DNA of 64,000 nucleotides from Dryomyza anilis (GCA_951804985.1 OX638133.1:3430501-3494500); one strand, 5' to 3'. Shown: positions 49,959 to 62,990, numbered from the stretch's first letter. Notes: generated by a model not told the origin, from the letters alone. Program-made: numbers and translations.

Positions 49959-50014
49959 ATGGATACCGCTGGCAGCTATTCAATTTCCTACACGGACTGG
50001 ATGACGGAGCCACG
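49959..50014 (+). CDS. grh: Grainyhead, alternative short first coding exon
   Basis: The exon encodes MDTAGSYSISYTDWMTEP plus two bases (CG) of a split codon, then GGTAAAT, giving donor G-GTAAAT at 50015. The start has a good context (GCAATGG), with an upstream in-frame stop at 49821. Its phase (2) equals that of the long exon ending at 24412. The exon at 63012 supplies the missing base, so the junction reads EP-R-RRTVLTNGDQ. A short N-terminus joined to a common body would give a Grh isoform lacking the 403-residue activation region, similar in layout to compact vertebrate GRHL proteins. It is too short to be found by ORF length. Evidence is phase, start context, donor and promoter-like upstream DNA. 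Transcript support is not available here. Confidence 0.7.
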
Positions 50015-50805
50015 GTAAATAAGCACGCAAATCAAAAATCCCCTGCGACGGAAAATTCTCGTGTGTGTGTGTTAAATCGTCCATGAGTGATATAAGCAAA
50101 TATTCCCTGAATTTAAAGTGTTACAAAGAGTTTTGAAAAAAGCTCTTAACTGAAAGTGCAGATTTTTTAAAATAGTGTTATACAAGTGAATTTAGACGTA
50201 ATAAAATAATCACGTATGACGTTTTTCAATTCTTAGTTCTCCCTATTTTTTCAAAGGAGACTTATTTGACTGTTTCTCTTAATCTGAAATCGACTATTTC
50301 CAGTTTTTTTTTTATTATTTTCATTTTTAGTGTTTTATTTTTTGACATACACCGTCTATTTTGACATATCCCATCTATTTTTGATATATCTTGATTCTAA
50401 TTTTTTTGAGTGCCTTGCGATTTATAGTATATTCAATAACTTTAACGGTGCGTAATGTTCCAAAATCTTCAACACGTAATATCCAAAATCAACCATACTC
50501 CCGACGTATGTTGCCATACTTTTTTTTTTTGGTTACTATAAAATTTTTTTCAATACCTTTTTTCTGTAACGCTTTTTTCGAATCCCTGACATCCTCCGCA
50601 TTGATTTCTGAATTAGAGCAGCCCATATTTTTAAATATGCCCATATTTTTACGCCGAAAAGTGAAATTCGTTGACAGTGTTCGAACTGTTAGGTTCTCAT
50701 TTTTAATCATCGCTTCACTGGCAGTTTGTGTTGAGTGTTTTACATTTGCACACGATTTGCCGTCACGTCGAAAGTTAATTTACACATTTGATCGCAATGA
50801 TAGCT

Positions 50806-50821
50806 ATCGATGATCATCGAT
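50806..50821. repeat. 16-bp perfect palindrome
   Basis: ATCGATGATCATCGAT is self-complementary over 16 bp. It lies about 0.8 kb downstream of the alternative first exon. It could be a dimer binding site, with no family assigned. Confidence 0.6.
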
Positions 50822-53079
50822 CAGTGAGTAGGGTTTTATTTTAAGTACTTTTTTAAGACTTCAAAGTGTTAAACAAACTATAAAAATATTTGCACAACAT
50901 TCGCAAAGATGCTAATTTTGTTTGCTGCCTAACATGAGGCATAATGGTAACTCATTCTCTTCTGCTTCACCTTCGCATATCTTTGTTTATTAATTTCAAC
51001 CCTTGTCGTATCGTTACTGCCAGAGGGGCCAAAGTACGCTGCGCACAAAAACGCGCCAAGAAAGGGTCATCCAAGGATTTGCATAATATTAATAATGAAA
51101 CTGCCAGGCTAGGCTGCGTTGATGACGTTTTCGTGGTCCATCCATCAAAATCAGTATCAAACTTTTGTTGTTGTGCAATAAGCTTTACTGCAGCTCACCT
51201 TTCCATTGTCTTTCTTAATTTATCCCGAGCCTTGTCTTTTATAGTGTTATTGAGATCCTTGAATCTATGCCTCAGGTAGCAAAGGAATTCGGCTGAGCGT
51301 TCGTGTTTGTTGGACGTCCATGTAGTTAAATGAGTGAATGAAAAAACAGAGGACATATCATCATTCGTTCAGATTTGTGTTGTATTAGTTGTGATGCTTG
51401 CACACGGACATTTGAACATGTGTCCTTTTATGCCTTCTGTATATTGTTTGTCACTGATTATCTTTTTGTTATTGTAGCACTTAAATAAGTTTTTGATTTT
51501 CGTTGCATGCATGTCTGTGCAGTATATACCGCGTCCTCGCTGCACTACTCTGAGTGTTCGACTAATTAGACATTGTTTTAAAAGGGCAACAACCCCTTAC
51601 GTAATAATCATGGTCACCACCACCAGCATGCACTAATTATTCCTGATGCTCAGTAATGACCAACGTGCAGCATTAATCCGCTGCTGCATCTGGTCATCAA
51701 CAGAGTTTGCCCGTTAGTTGTTCTCACGTCAGTTGCGAAAGGGTTCGACACCTAAAAGTATGCAAACGTATTGCACATGAGTCGCCCTTTGAATTGCGAT
51801 GACTAGCAGTGTTCATATAGCAGCTGCTGATACGGCATTGGGCAAAATGCCCAAATTGAGATCGCATTTGTTGTTAAAAAGTTCTAATGAACCTATTTGC
51901 ACTAATATCGTAGGTCCAAAAGATTAAACCCAAATTGAAGGACGCGAGATGTGGTTTTCTGTTGAATCAAAATGTACATTTTATTACGTTTGTGTTTAAT
52001 TTAATAATATACGTAGTAAAACTTATTGATAAAATTCTTCAATTCATATTTATATAATTGCAATCGAGAGATAATTTGGATGTGCACATTTTGGTACTTT
52101 TTGATTTATGTCCTATACGTAAAACTCAAATTAAATTTTAATAAATTTAAAATAACTACGTTCATATTAAAAACAATTACGAGTACGTAAAAGAGTTCAG
52201 TTCAATATTATTTTATGTATGAAATTATACAATCTATTATTGACACAAATTTGAACCTCAGACTTCGTAATTCAATTAAGCTAGATAAAGGAGGCTACTG
52301 ACATACCAAACTTAATAATAACGTAAAAAGTGACCAAAACATTATATTTTTTTTATGTAGGTTAGTTCAAAATGAGAAAAAAATTTTTTCCAGTCACATG
52401 ATTATACTGCCATCTTCAAAGGTTAAATTATTTAAAAAAAATCTGATTTTATTTTTCGATAAATTAAAAAAAAAATGTGAACAAATAAAATTTGTTTATC
52501 AAAAGTTAAATTAGTTTCGAAAATCGTTTCAATATCTAAAATAGAGATATTGTTCTAGACAAGTGTCTCTCATTATAGTATAACGTTTAGATATCGGAAA
52601 AATATCGTAGTTAGCTGGATTTGATATAAATTTGAAATAAAATGAAAATTAATTAAATTGATAAAAAAATAAAATAACAGCAGTTATAAATGTTAAAACA
52701 CAAATTACATTAACCAAAAAACATTTACATTAAAACTTAAAAAAAAAATACAACAGGTACAAAATTTACAACAACTACAATCTCCATAAAATTACAATAA
52801 AATTACAAAAACAGCGACTTAAACTTCAAAAACAACAATGAGCACTGCAACCAACCAAAAATGCCAACAACGAAGGCAGAAACAACCTCAAACTGACAGC
52901 CATCGCATCCAGCGCATCGCATCCCAATCACTAAATTCGAACGTCGAGACGCATCGAACGAATCTCTGCGCGCATCTCGAAACAAAAGCAGAAACAACGA
53001 AATTAGCGTTGATTTCTTTTCTGTATATTTTAGTTTTTTTTTTTAATTTTTTTTTTATTATTAGTATTTAGTTGTGTGT

Positions 53080-54240
53080 TTCTTGTGCAGCCTTTTTGGA
53101 GTCTTTTTGGTTTTTTTTGTTATTTTATCGTCTTTTATTTCGTTTTATTGGCTTTTTGTTTTTTTTTTTTTATTAATGTTGTGCTTGCGCGTTTGTGTGT
53201 CGCACAGTTTTTGTCTTGTCCCGCTTTGGACCGCGCGCCTCTGCGGCGACGCGTCGATAACGTTAATTAATGCGATACGAATGAGAAATTTATGGCCCAC
53301 ACCCGAAAGTTGTTGCCGCGATGGAGGCAACAAAAACGTTAGTACAACAACAAAAATTTAAGCCACCTGATGCTAACGCGCATCAGGTGTTCGCAGCCGC
53401 AACGCAAAACTTAAACCAATCGCTTTGCGGTTGTGCAACGACGCAGTTGACGTCGCATCAGCCTATAGAGCGCCCAATACTTTCCCACACTCGTTAATGT
53501 CCTTGCGATCGGAGGACAGCTTACGGCACAGGACAACCGCCTGAGGACGAGACAACGTCTAAAAACAAACGCTCGCAGTTATAAAAGGGTTGCAGCGCTC
53601 AGGTAGCCAATATGAGCGCGGCCGTTCATTTACATAACAAAACACTGAAGGACTCAGCGCGTCCCATTGTGCGCTCATTACGTTGGCCAGCGCGCAGGCG
53701 AGATTGTCCAACGACAGCACACAATGACACGAACAATTGTAGTGCGACCGCTGGGCTGAACGACGGATGATGATGTCCTTGCGGGCCAAGCGGTACGGGG
53801 CCGGGCAGTTGTACAAAGGGTGCTGTGCGCTCGACCGCAGTCGCCGAAAGCATTATGCAAATGAGCGAACCAAACAAAGGAGCAAAAGAAGAAAAATGAA
53901 CTAGGTGCAGATAAGAAGAAAAACAAAGAAAAAAATAAATCAGTTCCAGATGAAGACACATAACTACAAGAACTACGAAGATGTTAAAGGGTTGTGTGGA
54001 CGTTGTCCGAGTATCTGTCCTTGTTGTCAAACAAACGAATGCTGGGAAAAAGCGTTGTGTGCGCAGCGGCATCTGCTGCGTCGCACATAACGGTCGCAGA
54101 TGCATGCGGCTGCAGCAATGGTAGAGTCCATTTGATAGGGCCTCGAATAATTTTTGAAACTTTAAGAAAAAGGGCAAGAAACTCCAAAAAATTGTAATGC
54201 AACGGACTTCATTCATCGCTGCATTAAATTTGCTCTTATA
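53080..54240. other. GC-balanced intronic island
   Basis: After a T-rich start, this block (best at 53190-54110) is low in repeats and has overlapping frames on both strands (longest 196 codons, minus). None has a recognisable domain or splice context. Possible regulatory DNA by composition. Confidence 0.3.
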
Positions 54241-54320
54241 CGTCAGAGAGTAAAAAGTAACGAATACGCTCCCTTGTACTCGTTGCTTGTCAATAGTATT
54301 GAGTTCGCAAGTATTATTCG

Positions 54321-54482
54321 TTAGCCAGCCTCAGCAGTTCAGAGGTATGCGCACTGGACTTGCTTTCTCGGGTTCAACTCACGGCTTGTGTATGTGCGCT
54401 TGCGGTGATAATAACCACAAAAACGTAGGGAATAGGTCCACATTACAATGCATGCAATCTGCCTAAGTGATGTGGAACTTAG
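54321..54482 (+). mobile_element. Second tRNA-like SINE family, better copy
   Basis: An A-box-like AGCAGTTCAGAGGTATGCGC with ACTGGACTTGC is followed by a B-box-like GGGTTCAACTCACG at pol III spacing. A body containing AACGTAGGGAATAGGTCCA follows. The head differs from the 13304 family. It shares its body with 48440-48560. Confidence 0.55.
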
Positions 54483-54489
54483 TACACAA

Positions 54490-54700
54490 AGTTTCCTCAT
54501 ATTAAGGAAAATAAACTGAAATTGCGTTAAGAAAAAAAAATCTTCATTTTTAGGAAATTTTCCTTATTGTTAGGAAAATTTCCTTATAATAAGGAAGTTT
54601 TACTACTATTAAGAAAAAAACCTTCCTTAAAATAAGTAATATTGAATTTGTTGCTATTTCAAGTAAATTTTTATTAATATAACGCAGACTGATTTTTGAG
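54490..54700. repeat. Cluster of TTAGGAAAATTTCCTTA palindromes
   Basis: Between 54494 and 54640 the words AAGGAA/TTCCTT alternate to form several adjacent short palindromes (TAGGAAATTTTCCTTA, TTAGGAAAATTTCCTTA, TATAATAAGGAAG). The block ends with TTTTTGAGTGTAG at 54691-54703, a word repeated as TTTTGAGTGTAG at 26150-26161. This suggests the end of a MITE. Confidence 0.5.
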
Positions 54701-54746
54701 TGTAGATATAAAAAAATATAAAGTTAAACATTAGGTCTCATAATCA

Positions 54747-54858
54747 TAGACAATTTAAAATCGGCTTTAAAAATTAATTCGACCTTTTAGACAAATTTCG
54801 TATAGACTAAATTGTCAAAAAGCTGATTTTAAATATAAAGTTGACTTTAAATTGTCTA
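54747..54858. repeat. Inverted repeat, 22-nt arms
   Basis: TAGACAATTTAAAATCGGCT with TT (54747-54768) and the reverse complement of 54837-54858 (TAGACAATTTAAAGTCAACT with TT) match at 19 of 22 positions. The 112-bp unit has no coding capacity and is probably a small MITE. Confidence 0.55.
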
Positions 54859-54883
54859 ATTATACCACTAATATATTCACCAA

Positions 54884-54922
54884 GAGTGTAGGGTATTCCA
54901 TAGTCGGGCCCGACCCACTATA
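54884..54922 (+). mobile_element. 3'-end relic of the mini-me-type element
   Basis: GAGTGTAGGGTATTCCATAG then TCGGGCCCGACCCACTATA matches the hairpin end of the 37877-38504 element (GTGTAGGGTATTTATAGTCG). Confidence 0.55.
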
Positions 54923-56499
54923 ACAGTCCGCCCCATGTGACCGAACTTACCAATGTGACCTAACTTTCCCAATTCGTTATTTTATACGTTAATTGTTAAT
55001 GAAATTATTACAGACTATATACTTATAAGTTAAAATTACTTTAATATTAGGACACTGTTTTCTAAGTGAATTTCAATCAATATTCCTACTTTTAAATCAG
55101 ATCTTTTCACCATTACACCTAAAATACAAAATTAAAGTTAGTTATTACTAATAATAATTCTATCTGCAACATTTATTTTTTTTTTGTTTTTCACCATGCT
55201 TTGAGCAAAGTTATTGCAAATAATAAATTGCTGGCTGTCGGCTCACAGCGTGTTCTATATTTTTACTCAGTTGTTGCTTCAAAAATTGTTTTTGTTGTTG
55301 TCTATATTGAATTTGTTGTTTTTTTGTCAATTATGCATGAATTTGAGCCAACTTAAAAGCTTAACGCAAGCTCAAGTGCTTCCGGCTTTTGTCTTTTTCT
55401 TTTTTTATAAAATTCCGAGAATTGTTGCTATTAATTTTGTTTTTGTTGTATCAGATGTAGAGATCTCTGTTATCGTTGTTTTTGTTATTATTGATTTTTT
55501 TTAACAATAATTTTTGTTTGTTTAAAATTTAAATTTTAAAATTCAATTAAAGCTACACGCGAAAAGTTTAAAGAGGGTGTTTTGTTAATTATGATTTTTC
55601 CTATAAGTATCATGAAATAGTCTCACGGCAATAACAACGAATAAAATATCACCCAATGAAATGTCGGTCAAAATTCAAATATTAAAAAAAAAACTAAGTT
55701 GAACGATTTTATTCGAGTTTTTAATACATACAATTGTTTTCTAAACGTGTTCGTACACGCCAAAGCCATCGGTTTCGAATCATTTTAAATGTATCGCTTA
55801 AAATTTATTTTTAAAATATACATTTTTTCGAAAATAATTCGTACACTTCAATTAATTTTATGTTGAGAAAATGAATTCCTTAATTTTGATAAAATCAATT
55901 TCATATATTATAGAAAGAAATTCGAATGAAGTATATTTTAACATAAGTTAAATGCATTATAAAAAAAAATGCAAATAAAAAATATTTCTAAAAATAAAAA
56001 GAAGAGTCGCATAAAAAAGATAATGTGTAAATCAAAATAGTCTTGAACATTATTCAATTTAGTATTCTTTCATTATAATACACAACAATTTTAAACAAAT
56101 TCCTATGATGTTATCTCATTGAAATTCAAAATCTTAGTTTTCCACTATTATTTCATTTCTGGGTTTTTCGTAACATCCATTAATAACCAAATATTTGAAG
56201 TTCCTAAAATTTGTATTTAATATTTATGTGTATTTGATAAATTTTACAATGACATTATTTATTCTTTTCAACATTTTAAAAACGTAATATTGAATAAGTT
56301 TCAAATATTTTTCGTATATTCCTGTCATTTATCATACAGACATTTCTAACATTTAAAGTTTTTTTTTTTCAATATTAAAATAAATATTTATGAGCATCAA
56401 ACACTCTGTTAAATTACGATAATTTACGATATTATTAATTTACGATATTATTGTTGTTTAAACTGTTCTTAATAATTCTTAATAGATTTCTTGGTTTTT

Positions 56500-57550
56500 T
56501 TGTGGTTTTTGTACTACAAATATGTTGCAATTTCATGCAGCTGCATGGGCGGCGATTAATAAAAAAAATACTGCAGCAGTCAGATTTGTTTTTGCTGTTG
56601 TGCCAAATTTTTGCTGAACATGTGTAAGGCGTAGGCGTCTGATATTCGCCTGATGCTGCTCAAACGTCGTCACCGCGCAGTTAATGAGCACGACAACGCG
56701 AGCTTCGTGAAAGTCGCACGCTTCGAAGGCAGGACGGTGGGTCGGTCCTGCGGTATGAGTCGCTGCTTTGTGCTCGTGTGAAAGTCAAAGCAGCGCGCGT
56801 CGCAGGAGGCGCCTTTATTTCGCAAGCACAGCAATATCGGCTGTAACTTGTTGCTGCCGCAGTTGCTACAGAGACTGCAACAGTAACAAAACAACAACAT
56901 CAGCAACAGTTATTGGCACACAAGACGCTGCGCTGCGGGGTGGCGCAATTCGCAGCAACAATGCGCGAGTGCGCCGCTAATCATGGGCTCTTTTCGCTCG
57001 TCGTCGTTCGTCGTCAACCGACAAAAGACGCCGCGGCGATCGGAACTCGTAGCCTGTAATTAGGCGCAGCAGCAGTCGCGACTAGGAGGCCGGCGTATGT
57101 GGGAAATTTTTAATTAGCGCACTGCATACGTCCGTACGTCTGTCAATATGTCCGTCTATTCGTCATACCGTATGATGCTTTTTCTTGGTTGAAAATTTAA
57201 TAATGAAAAAAAAAAACTAAAAACACAAAGCGCGCTAAACGCGGTGGCAAAAGCTTTTATTTTCCGTTAATTTGACTCACGCTGCTAATGACGCTAAACA
57301 AATATTTGAATTGGCTGCCAACAGCGGCAGCGCTGCGCAAACATCTCAGACGGACGACGCTTTGTTGACTGTTTCAATATTTGTTGCGCTTCTTCGCACC
57401 TGCGTTTGGGAAGTTGAGCAGGCGCGCAGTGTACGGTGGCGAGTGTCGCGTTCATTGCCTAAGTCTTTTGTTTTGCTGACGCACATTGGTTGGAATTTCT
57501 AGCGCGAAGCGTTGATCGCCATGATTACAATAATGGCAATTTCTGGAATA
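56500..57550. other. GC-balanced intronic island
   Basis: This is a clear compositional island inside strongly AT-rich intron. It carries no recognised gene, and repeats are limited to short runs. Candidate regulatory DNA by composition only. Confidence 0.3.
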
Positions 57551-59135
57551 CAATATTAATTTTATAAATTACTAATTCAGTCTAACTAACTATAATTTGC
57601 AAATAACAACAATATTAAAATTAAACATGAATAATTAATATTAATAAAGTAAACATATAATTTGAACATCAGTTATTTGCTAGTTACAACAAAAATAACA
57701 ATAAATTAATAATTTTTAGAAAAAAAAACACAACGTTTCGTGATTTACAATCAAAACAAGTAATTTAAAAAAATAAATAAGTACTATTATTATAAAATAC
57801 AAAGAAATTGTACATTTATAAAAATTATATTTCATGACGTAGACTTATAAAATGTTTTCGTTAAAATCTATTTTAAATAAATGCAAAATTATATTTGTTT
57901 TCTTAAATTTTTGTTCTTCCTTTTATTGAGTGCAATTACATTGGGATAAATTTCATTGCGAACATTTTTGTTTTGCCACGATAACTACAAAAACTAAAAT
58001 ATTAATACAAATATTATTAAATGTCATTTGAACATATTTTTGTTATTTGTTATAGGTTAAAGTTGAATATGATTGTTATTTAAATTTGTCATAAAGCAAA
58101 AAAAAAATGGTTATTGAATTTTTTATTATTTTTTTATTCATTTATGTTAATTATTAAATTGGATGTTTTGACAAATTTTATGTAGCTTTTTATTTGTGAA
58201 ATAAATATAAAAATTAATTTATATCTATTTATAAATTTATTTGCATAGTGTATTTTGTGATTTTGTGAGTATACTATTAAACAAACTGCTTCGTGTCTTC
58301 GGTTCGGTGATGATATGGAATATTATTGAATTTTTCATTAAAATAGATTTTAAATCCTGCAACTTTTCATCATAGTCATCATTAAACAAACAAGAAGAAT
58401 AATAACTTAAAAAGATCTTCCTGAAAAGTACATTTTTAATAAGTTATATGCCGAAACTATGTAGTATCAGTAAAAGCCACAATGTTTCTGAATTTATAAC
58501 GAATATAAATTATATTTGTTGTTTAAATTACCAAAACAAAAAGATTTAACAAAGGACATGGCACACGTAGATGTTACATATTTTATGTCATCATTGATGT
58601 ATCGATTATATTATTCATAAAGTGTTTATGTATCGTAATCGTATGTATCTCGAGTTTTTAAAACAGATCGAAAATGTTTTTTCACCGTTTACCACAAAAT
58701 GTAGAAATGATTTATATTAAAAATCATGAATTTATAAATCCACTTAGAATATTACAAATTTCAAAAACTTGTAATTAAGTATACTAACTAAATCAAATAT
58801 AGATAGTAAGTTTTTGAAATAGTTTATGTATATTTTTTGTTATAACTTTGGATATGATCGACCGGTCCGCATTAAAAATTTTAATGGAAATAAATTCAGA
58901 TAAACAAAATCCAAAAGTGGAATAACGTTAAAAACATGACAAGTCGACTTAGTATGGCTGGAAAAGGAAGGGGATGAGCGATATATTATATACTATGTCT
59001 AACACTTTGCAGGCAAAAATGCTAGAGGTCATCGATGTTTCCAATCCTTACATAGTTGAACCCTTTCGGAATGATTAACACTAGTGGCAATTTATCTTAT
59101 AAACATAACCAAATCATGTAACTGGTCGGTTTGTA

Positions 59136-59538
59136 CACTAAGAAAACAGTGTATTTATGAGAGTGTTGCTGCAACTAAAATACTACTCGCTTTAACAATT
59201 CCAATAAGCGGGAACTACAAATAAATTTGCAGAAAAAGTTTAAATAATTTGTAAACATAACATATTTAGTTTTATTTGTGAAATGTTTCTTACAAACATC
59301 ACGAAAAATGTCATATTTGTGGTAGATTCACTGCAACTACTAGAGAAATAGGTAGCATTCCTGCAAATATTCATATATTCCAAAGATATTAATGCTTTTG
59401 TAGCAAAACTATTAATATTGTCTAAATATCACAAAAAGTGTCAAATGTTTGACTTGAATAATTTGCAACTGCAAGGCAAGGATGGTTGAAAAGTATTAAG
59501 GCTCTAATACTTTTCAACCATCTTTCGTTTTCTTAGTG
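59136..59538. mobile_element. TA-flanked MITE (403 bp)
   Basis: CACTAAGAAAAC at 59136-59147 and its perfect reverse complement GTTTTCTTAGTG at 59527-59538 are each flanked by TA (59134-59135 and 59539-59540), the duplication typical of Tc1/mariner insertion. No transposase frame is present. Close to its right end lies a perfect stem: ATGGTTGAAAAGTATTA (59482-59498) pairs with 59505-59521 across a 6-nt loop. Confidence 0.65.
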
Positions 59539-59699
59539 TAATAGTGAAAATATTATACTAGTAACGAATTACATTTCCCACTGGGATTTTGTCTCAAATC
59601 TGAAATTAATTGATGTACCAAATTTAAACTAATTCCGTCTTAGTTCATTTTCAATCGGTTTCTAATATTTGTTTATTCGTATTAGTATAGGATAGGTTA

Positions 59700-60860
59700 T
59701 AGGTCGAAGTTGACTACCACTTTTGGCATCACAACGACAATGATGATGCTGCTGCTCTTTTTATTGGCTTTGTGACTAGTTGCGCTGCCTGCTCAAGGTC
59801 GTCGCGCAGTTCTTTGTGCTGATGGCGCAGTAGATACTGCTGCGCTGCAGTCTCTATTAAACGCTTTGTGCACATTCAATGGCGGGCAATTAACGCCGCG
59901 TTTTAAAAAATCATAAATTATTTTAACTTAATTCTTGTTGTTGATGTGGTGCTGATTATTTAATTGTTGCCAAAAACGTCTGCAACATTAAACGTTAAGA
60001 GCACTGCGCTGCGGAATGTAGCGCCACAAAAAAATAAAAATTAAAAAAAATAACAAAACGCAGCGTCGCTGCCGCCAAATTTAATTAGCAAATAAATTAA
60101 AAGCTGTTAACAAAACGCTTGCCAGCCAAGCGATGTGATGCGCAGCGGATGACGCAATTAATGCGGGCTGCGCTACCGGTGCGGTGGCTGCGGCAGCTTC
60201 AAGGACAACAGCGCACTGTAAAAGGATATAGCGAGAGGCGATGAACAATGCAGCATGCAATTAAAACTTGTTGTTGGTTTAAGTGACAGTCGTGACGTTA
60301 ACAATCGTAAAATCACAAATATTATAAAAAAAATCACGCACGCATTTTCACGCTAGCTTACTTACACCGTACTTATTGATGTTGCCAAGCATTTGAACAA
60401 TAAAGCGAGTTGTGGCTTAGATTTCAATATCAAAAGTCATCGACAGTTTAAGTGGGTTCAGCATTGGACAGCAAACAGCAGCAGCAACAACAGCAGCAAC
60501 AATTAAATTGCTGCACAAATTATAAAAATCTTCACACTCGCCAGCGTTGAAATGTGTGCTGTATGTATGTGTGCAGTCAATGGACGGACGTCCTTCAACG
60601 AGACGAAAGCAACAACATCAGCAGCAACAACAAGATGCCAAGCATTCGAATAATAATTCGATACAATTCAAGTTGTTGCCGCTGTTGTTGTTGGCATTTT
60701 AATATTTTAATTGTTTCACTTGTTGTTGCTGTCTTTCTGATATTGTTGTTGCTGTTTTTTCTGTAGTTGTTGCTGTCTGTTGTTGTCAACATTACTGTAC
60801 AACGGAAATTAATTGAATCTACGCATATAATTGCAACAGCAACCACAGTCAGAACATCAC
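59700..60860. other. GC-balanced intronic island
   Basis: A mostly low-repeat block with CAG/CAA runs at 60475-60510 and 60600-60780. No coding gene or RNA gene is recognised. Confidence 0.3.
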
Positions 60861-61489
60861 TAAATATTTCCAAAAAAAAAAAAATGTCTGTCAACAAATT
60901 TTCCACAATTTTTTTTTTACTGGTGCATCACACGCTAAAAATTTAAAAATTAAAAAAAATATGAAAAGGCCAAATAAATTTGGCCAGTAATTCCGGTTAT
61001 AATTTTTTGTATTTGTTCTTAAAAAAAAAACCTAAGCCACAAATTTAAATTAAAAATTCTATAAATATTTCATAACCGCATAAATGCAAATAAATTCAAA
61101 TGCAGATAAAAATTTCAAAAATACTTCTTTAGATAAGTATTAAAGAAACTACAGACACATTTGTAGATACAATCGCAGAAGCGATCAGCGATACAAAGGT
61201 ATAGTCACTTAATGTTCGCCTAACAACAGCACGACGACGCGACACTTTAGATAAGTCATAAATTTTAATTATTTCCATAAATTTATCGAGGAGATTATTT
61301 ATTTTTGGTTTTAATGCTGCGCTGCAATATGTCGTCGTATTGAATTTCAACACATAGATACTTTTGCCGGACGGATGCAGATACAGTTTCTATGTGTTTC
61401 AGTCTGTGCTTGGTATTTCGGGTTATAACAGGAGAGATTTGCAATTTATCCATACATAATTTTTCTAAATTTACTTAAATATATTTAGA

Positions 61490-61735
61490 TAGATACTTTG
61501 CGTATCCTGTCACTTTTTTTCCTTGCAGTAACAATATGCATATTTTTTTTATTGCAGTTACTTTATGTATTTTGAAATTATATTTTTGTAACTTTGCGGT
61601 AATTTTTTATATATTACAGATATGTTTTATCTTTTTGTATCTTGCAGAAAGTCTTTGTATTTTGCAGATACTCTATGTTTCAGATACTTTTTGTATCTTA
61701 CAGATACTTTTTGTATCTTCCAGTTATTTCGTATT
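61490..61735. repeat. Tandem array of self-complementary ~20-24 bp units
   Basis: Units of the type CAGATACTTTTTGTATCTTA repeat through 61560-61735, with degenerate units back to about 61490. Each clear unit contains AGATAC and GTATCT around a T5 spacer, so every unit can form a small hairpin. Confidence 0.65.
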
Positions 61736-61739
61736 TAAA

Positions 61740-62990
61740 TCTACACTCAACAAATCGAATATGGACATTATTCATAATGAATATTTTATTAAATTTTTCC
61801 TCAAATAACCATATTTACAAAAATTAATCATTCTTCACGACACAATACTCACATTTATTGATGAGTTAGGTTTTCTTAAATAAATGATTTTCTGCATAAA
61901 TTTATATTAAATTCAAATATTACATTTAATACCTACTTAATAACCCCCATTATTAAATATCTCTGCGACCTTTTCCGAATTAACAGCGATCTGTGTCGTA
62001 TCTCTGCTCAACTGTGTCGAATGTCTGCGCCGATTTAAAAATCTTAAAAACCTTTAAAATGTATACATCGGCTGTTGTCTGTCCAACAAAAAAAGCATTT
62101 CGTTTCATGTTGAAATCTCAAGATTTACGACAAAATTATGAAAATGATCGAAGAGTCAATTATTTTCTCTTTTCTACGAGGCCCTTTTGCCTGAATGTTA
62201 TAACGTTGCCGTTGCAGCGCGCGCATTGTTATCGAGGTTGTTGTTTTTATTTTTCTTATTATTATTGCGGCTCTTTTTCGTAGGCCTAATTTGGTTAATT
62301 TATGCTATATCATTAAAAGTGGTCCCTCGAACAAACTATCGATCGATCGTTCATTCGTTGATGACGACGATCGAGCCAACAGATTTGTGCGATGTTCGAA
62401 AGTCCGGAGGCTGTTGTTGCGGCATGTTTCGGCCGCCAGTTGTTTTGACTTTTTTCAAACGACTCCAATGAAGTGGAATCAAGGAAGAGGCTCCTGTAAG
62501 GAAACGGATGAATTATGCTCAGGTGATTAGACAGCAGCCAAAATATTGCAACATGTGCGTTGTCGTCCTTACATCGTGCAGCTACTGTCTACACTCACTC
62601 GTATCGTATTTCAACCCCTCGGGTGTTGTTTGTACCTCGAGTGCAGTTACTGCCTTTCTTTCTTTTGCGTCCTGCGGAAGCCTCTCTTTGTGAACTGCTT
62701 AAAATGCTAATTTTTTCCGCACTTTGAAACACCCCTAGGTTTGATATCTTTGCTCCGGCGCTTACAGCTTTTAAGACCGTGTGAATGTTTTTGTAGTTGC
62801 TCGGCTTCTGTGTCGAGGCTTTAAATGAAGTGTCGATGAATAATTAATAAAGAAAAACAACAGTAAATATAAAAACAGTCAAGTGTTTAGGCGGTACCTT
62901 TTTAAATTCTCTCTCACACACACACAAGAGTCCGTCGTCCACTCGCCAAAGGTCACTGTCCAAAATTATCCCAACTGTGACACCATTAAA
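61740..62990. other. Intron 3' portion
   Basis: AT-rich to about 61970, then more GC-balanced to the acceptor. No coding gene is recognised. The polypyrimidine tract of the 63011 acceptor begins near 62991. Confidence 0.35.

Noticed and set aside
51274..51280. CAGGTAG Zelda-type site
   Set aside because: A single seven-base match is expected by chance in 64 kb; no cluster.
53626..54216. 196-codon minus-strand open frame
   Set aside because: No recognisable domain, overlaps frames on the other strand, no supporting splice sites or neighbours; likely chance.
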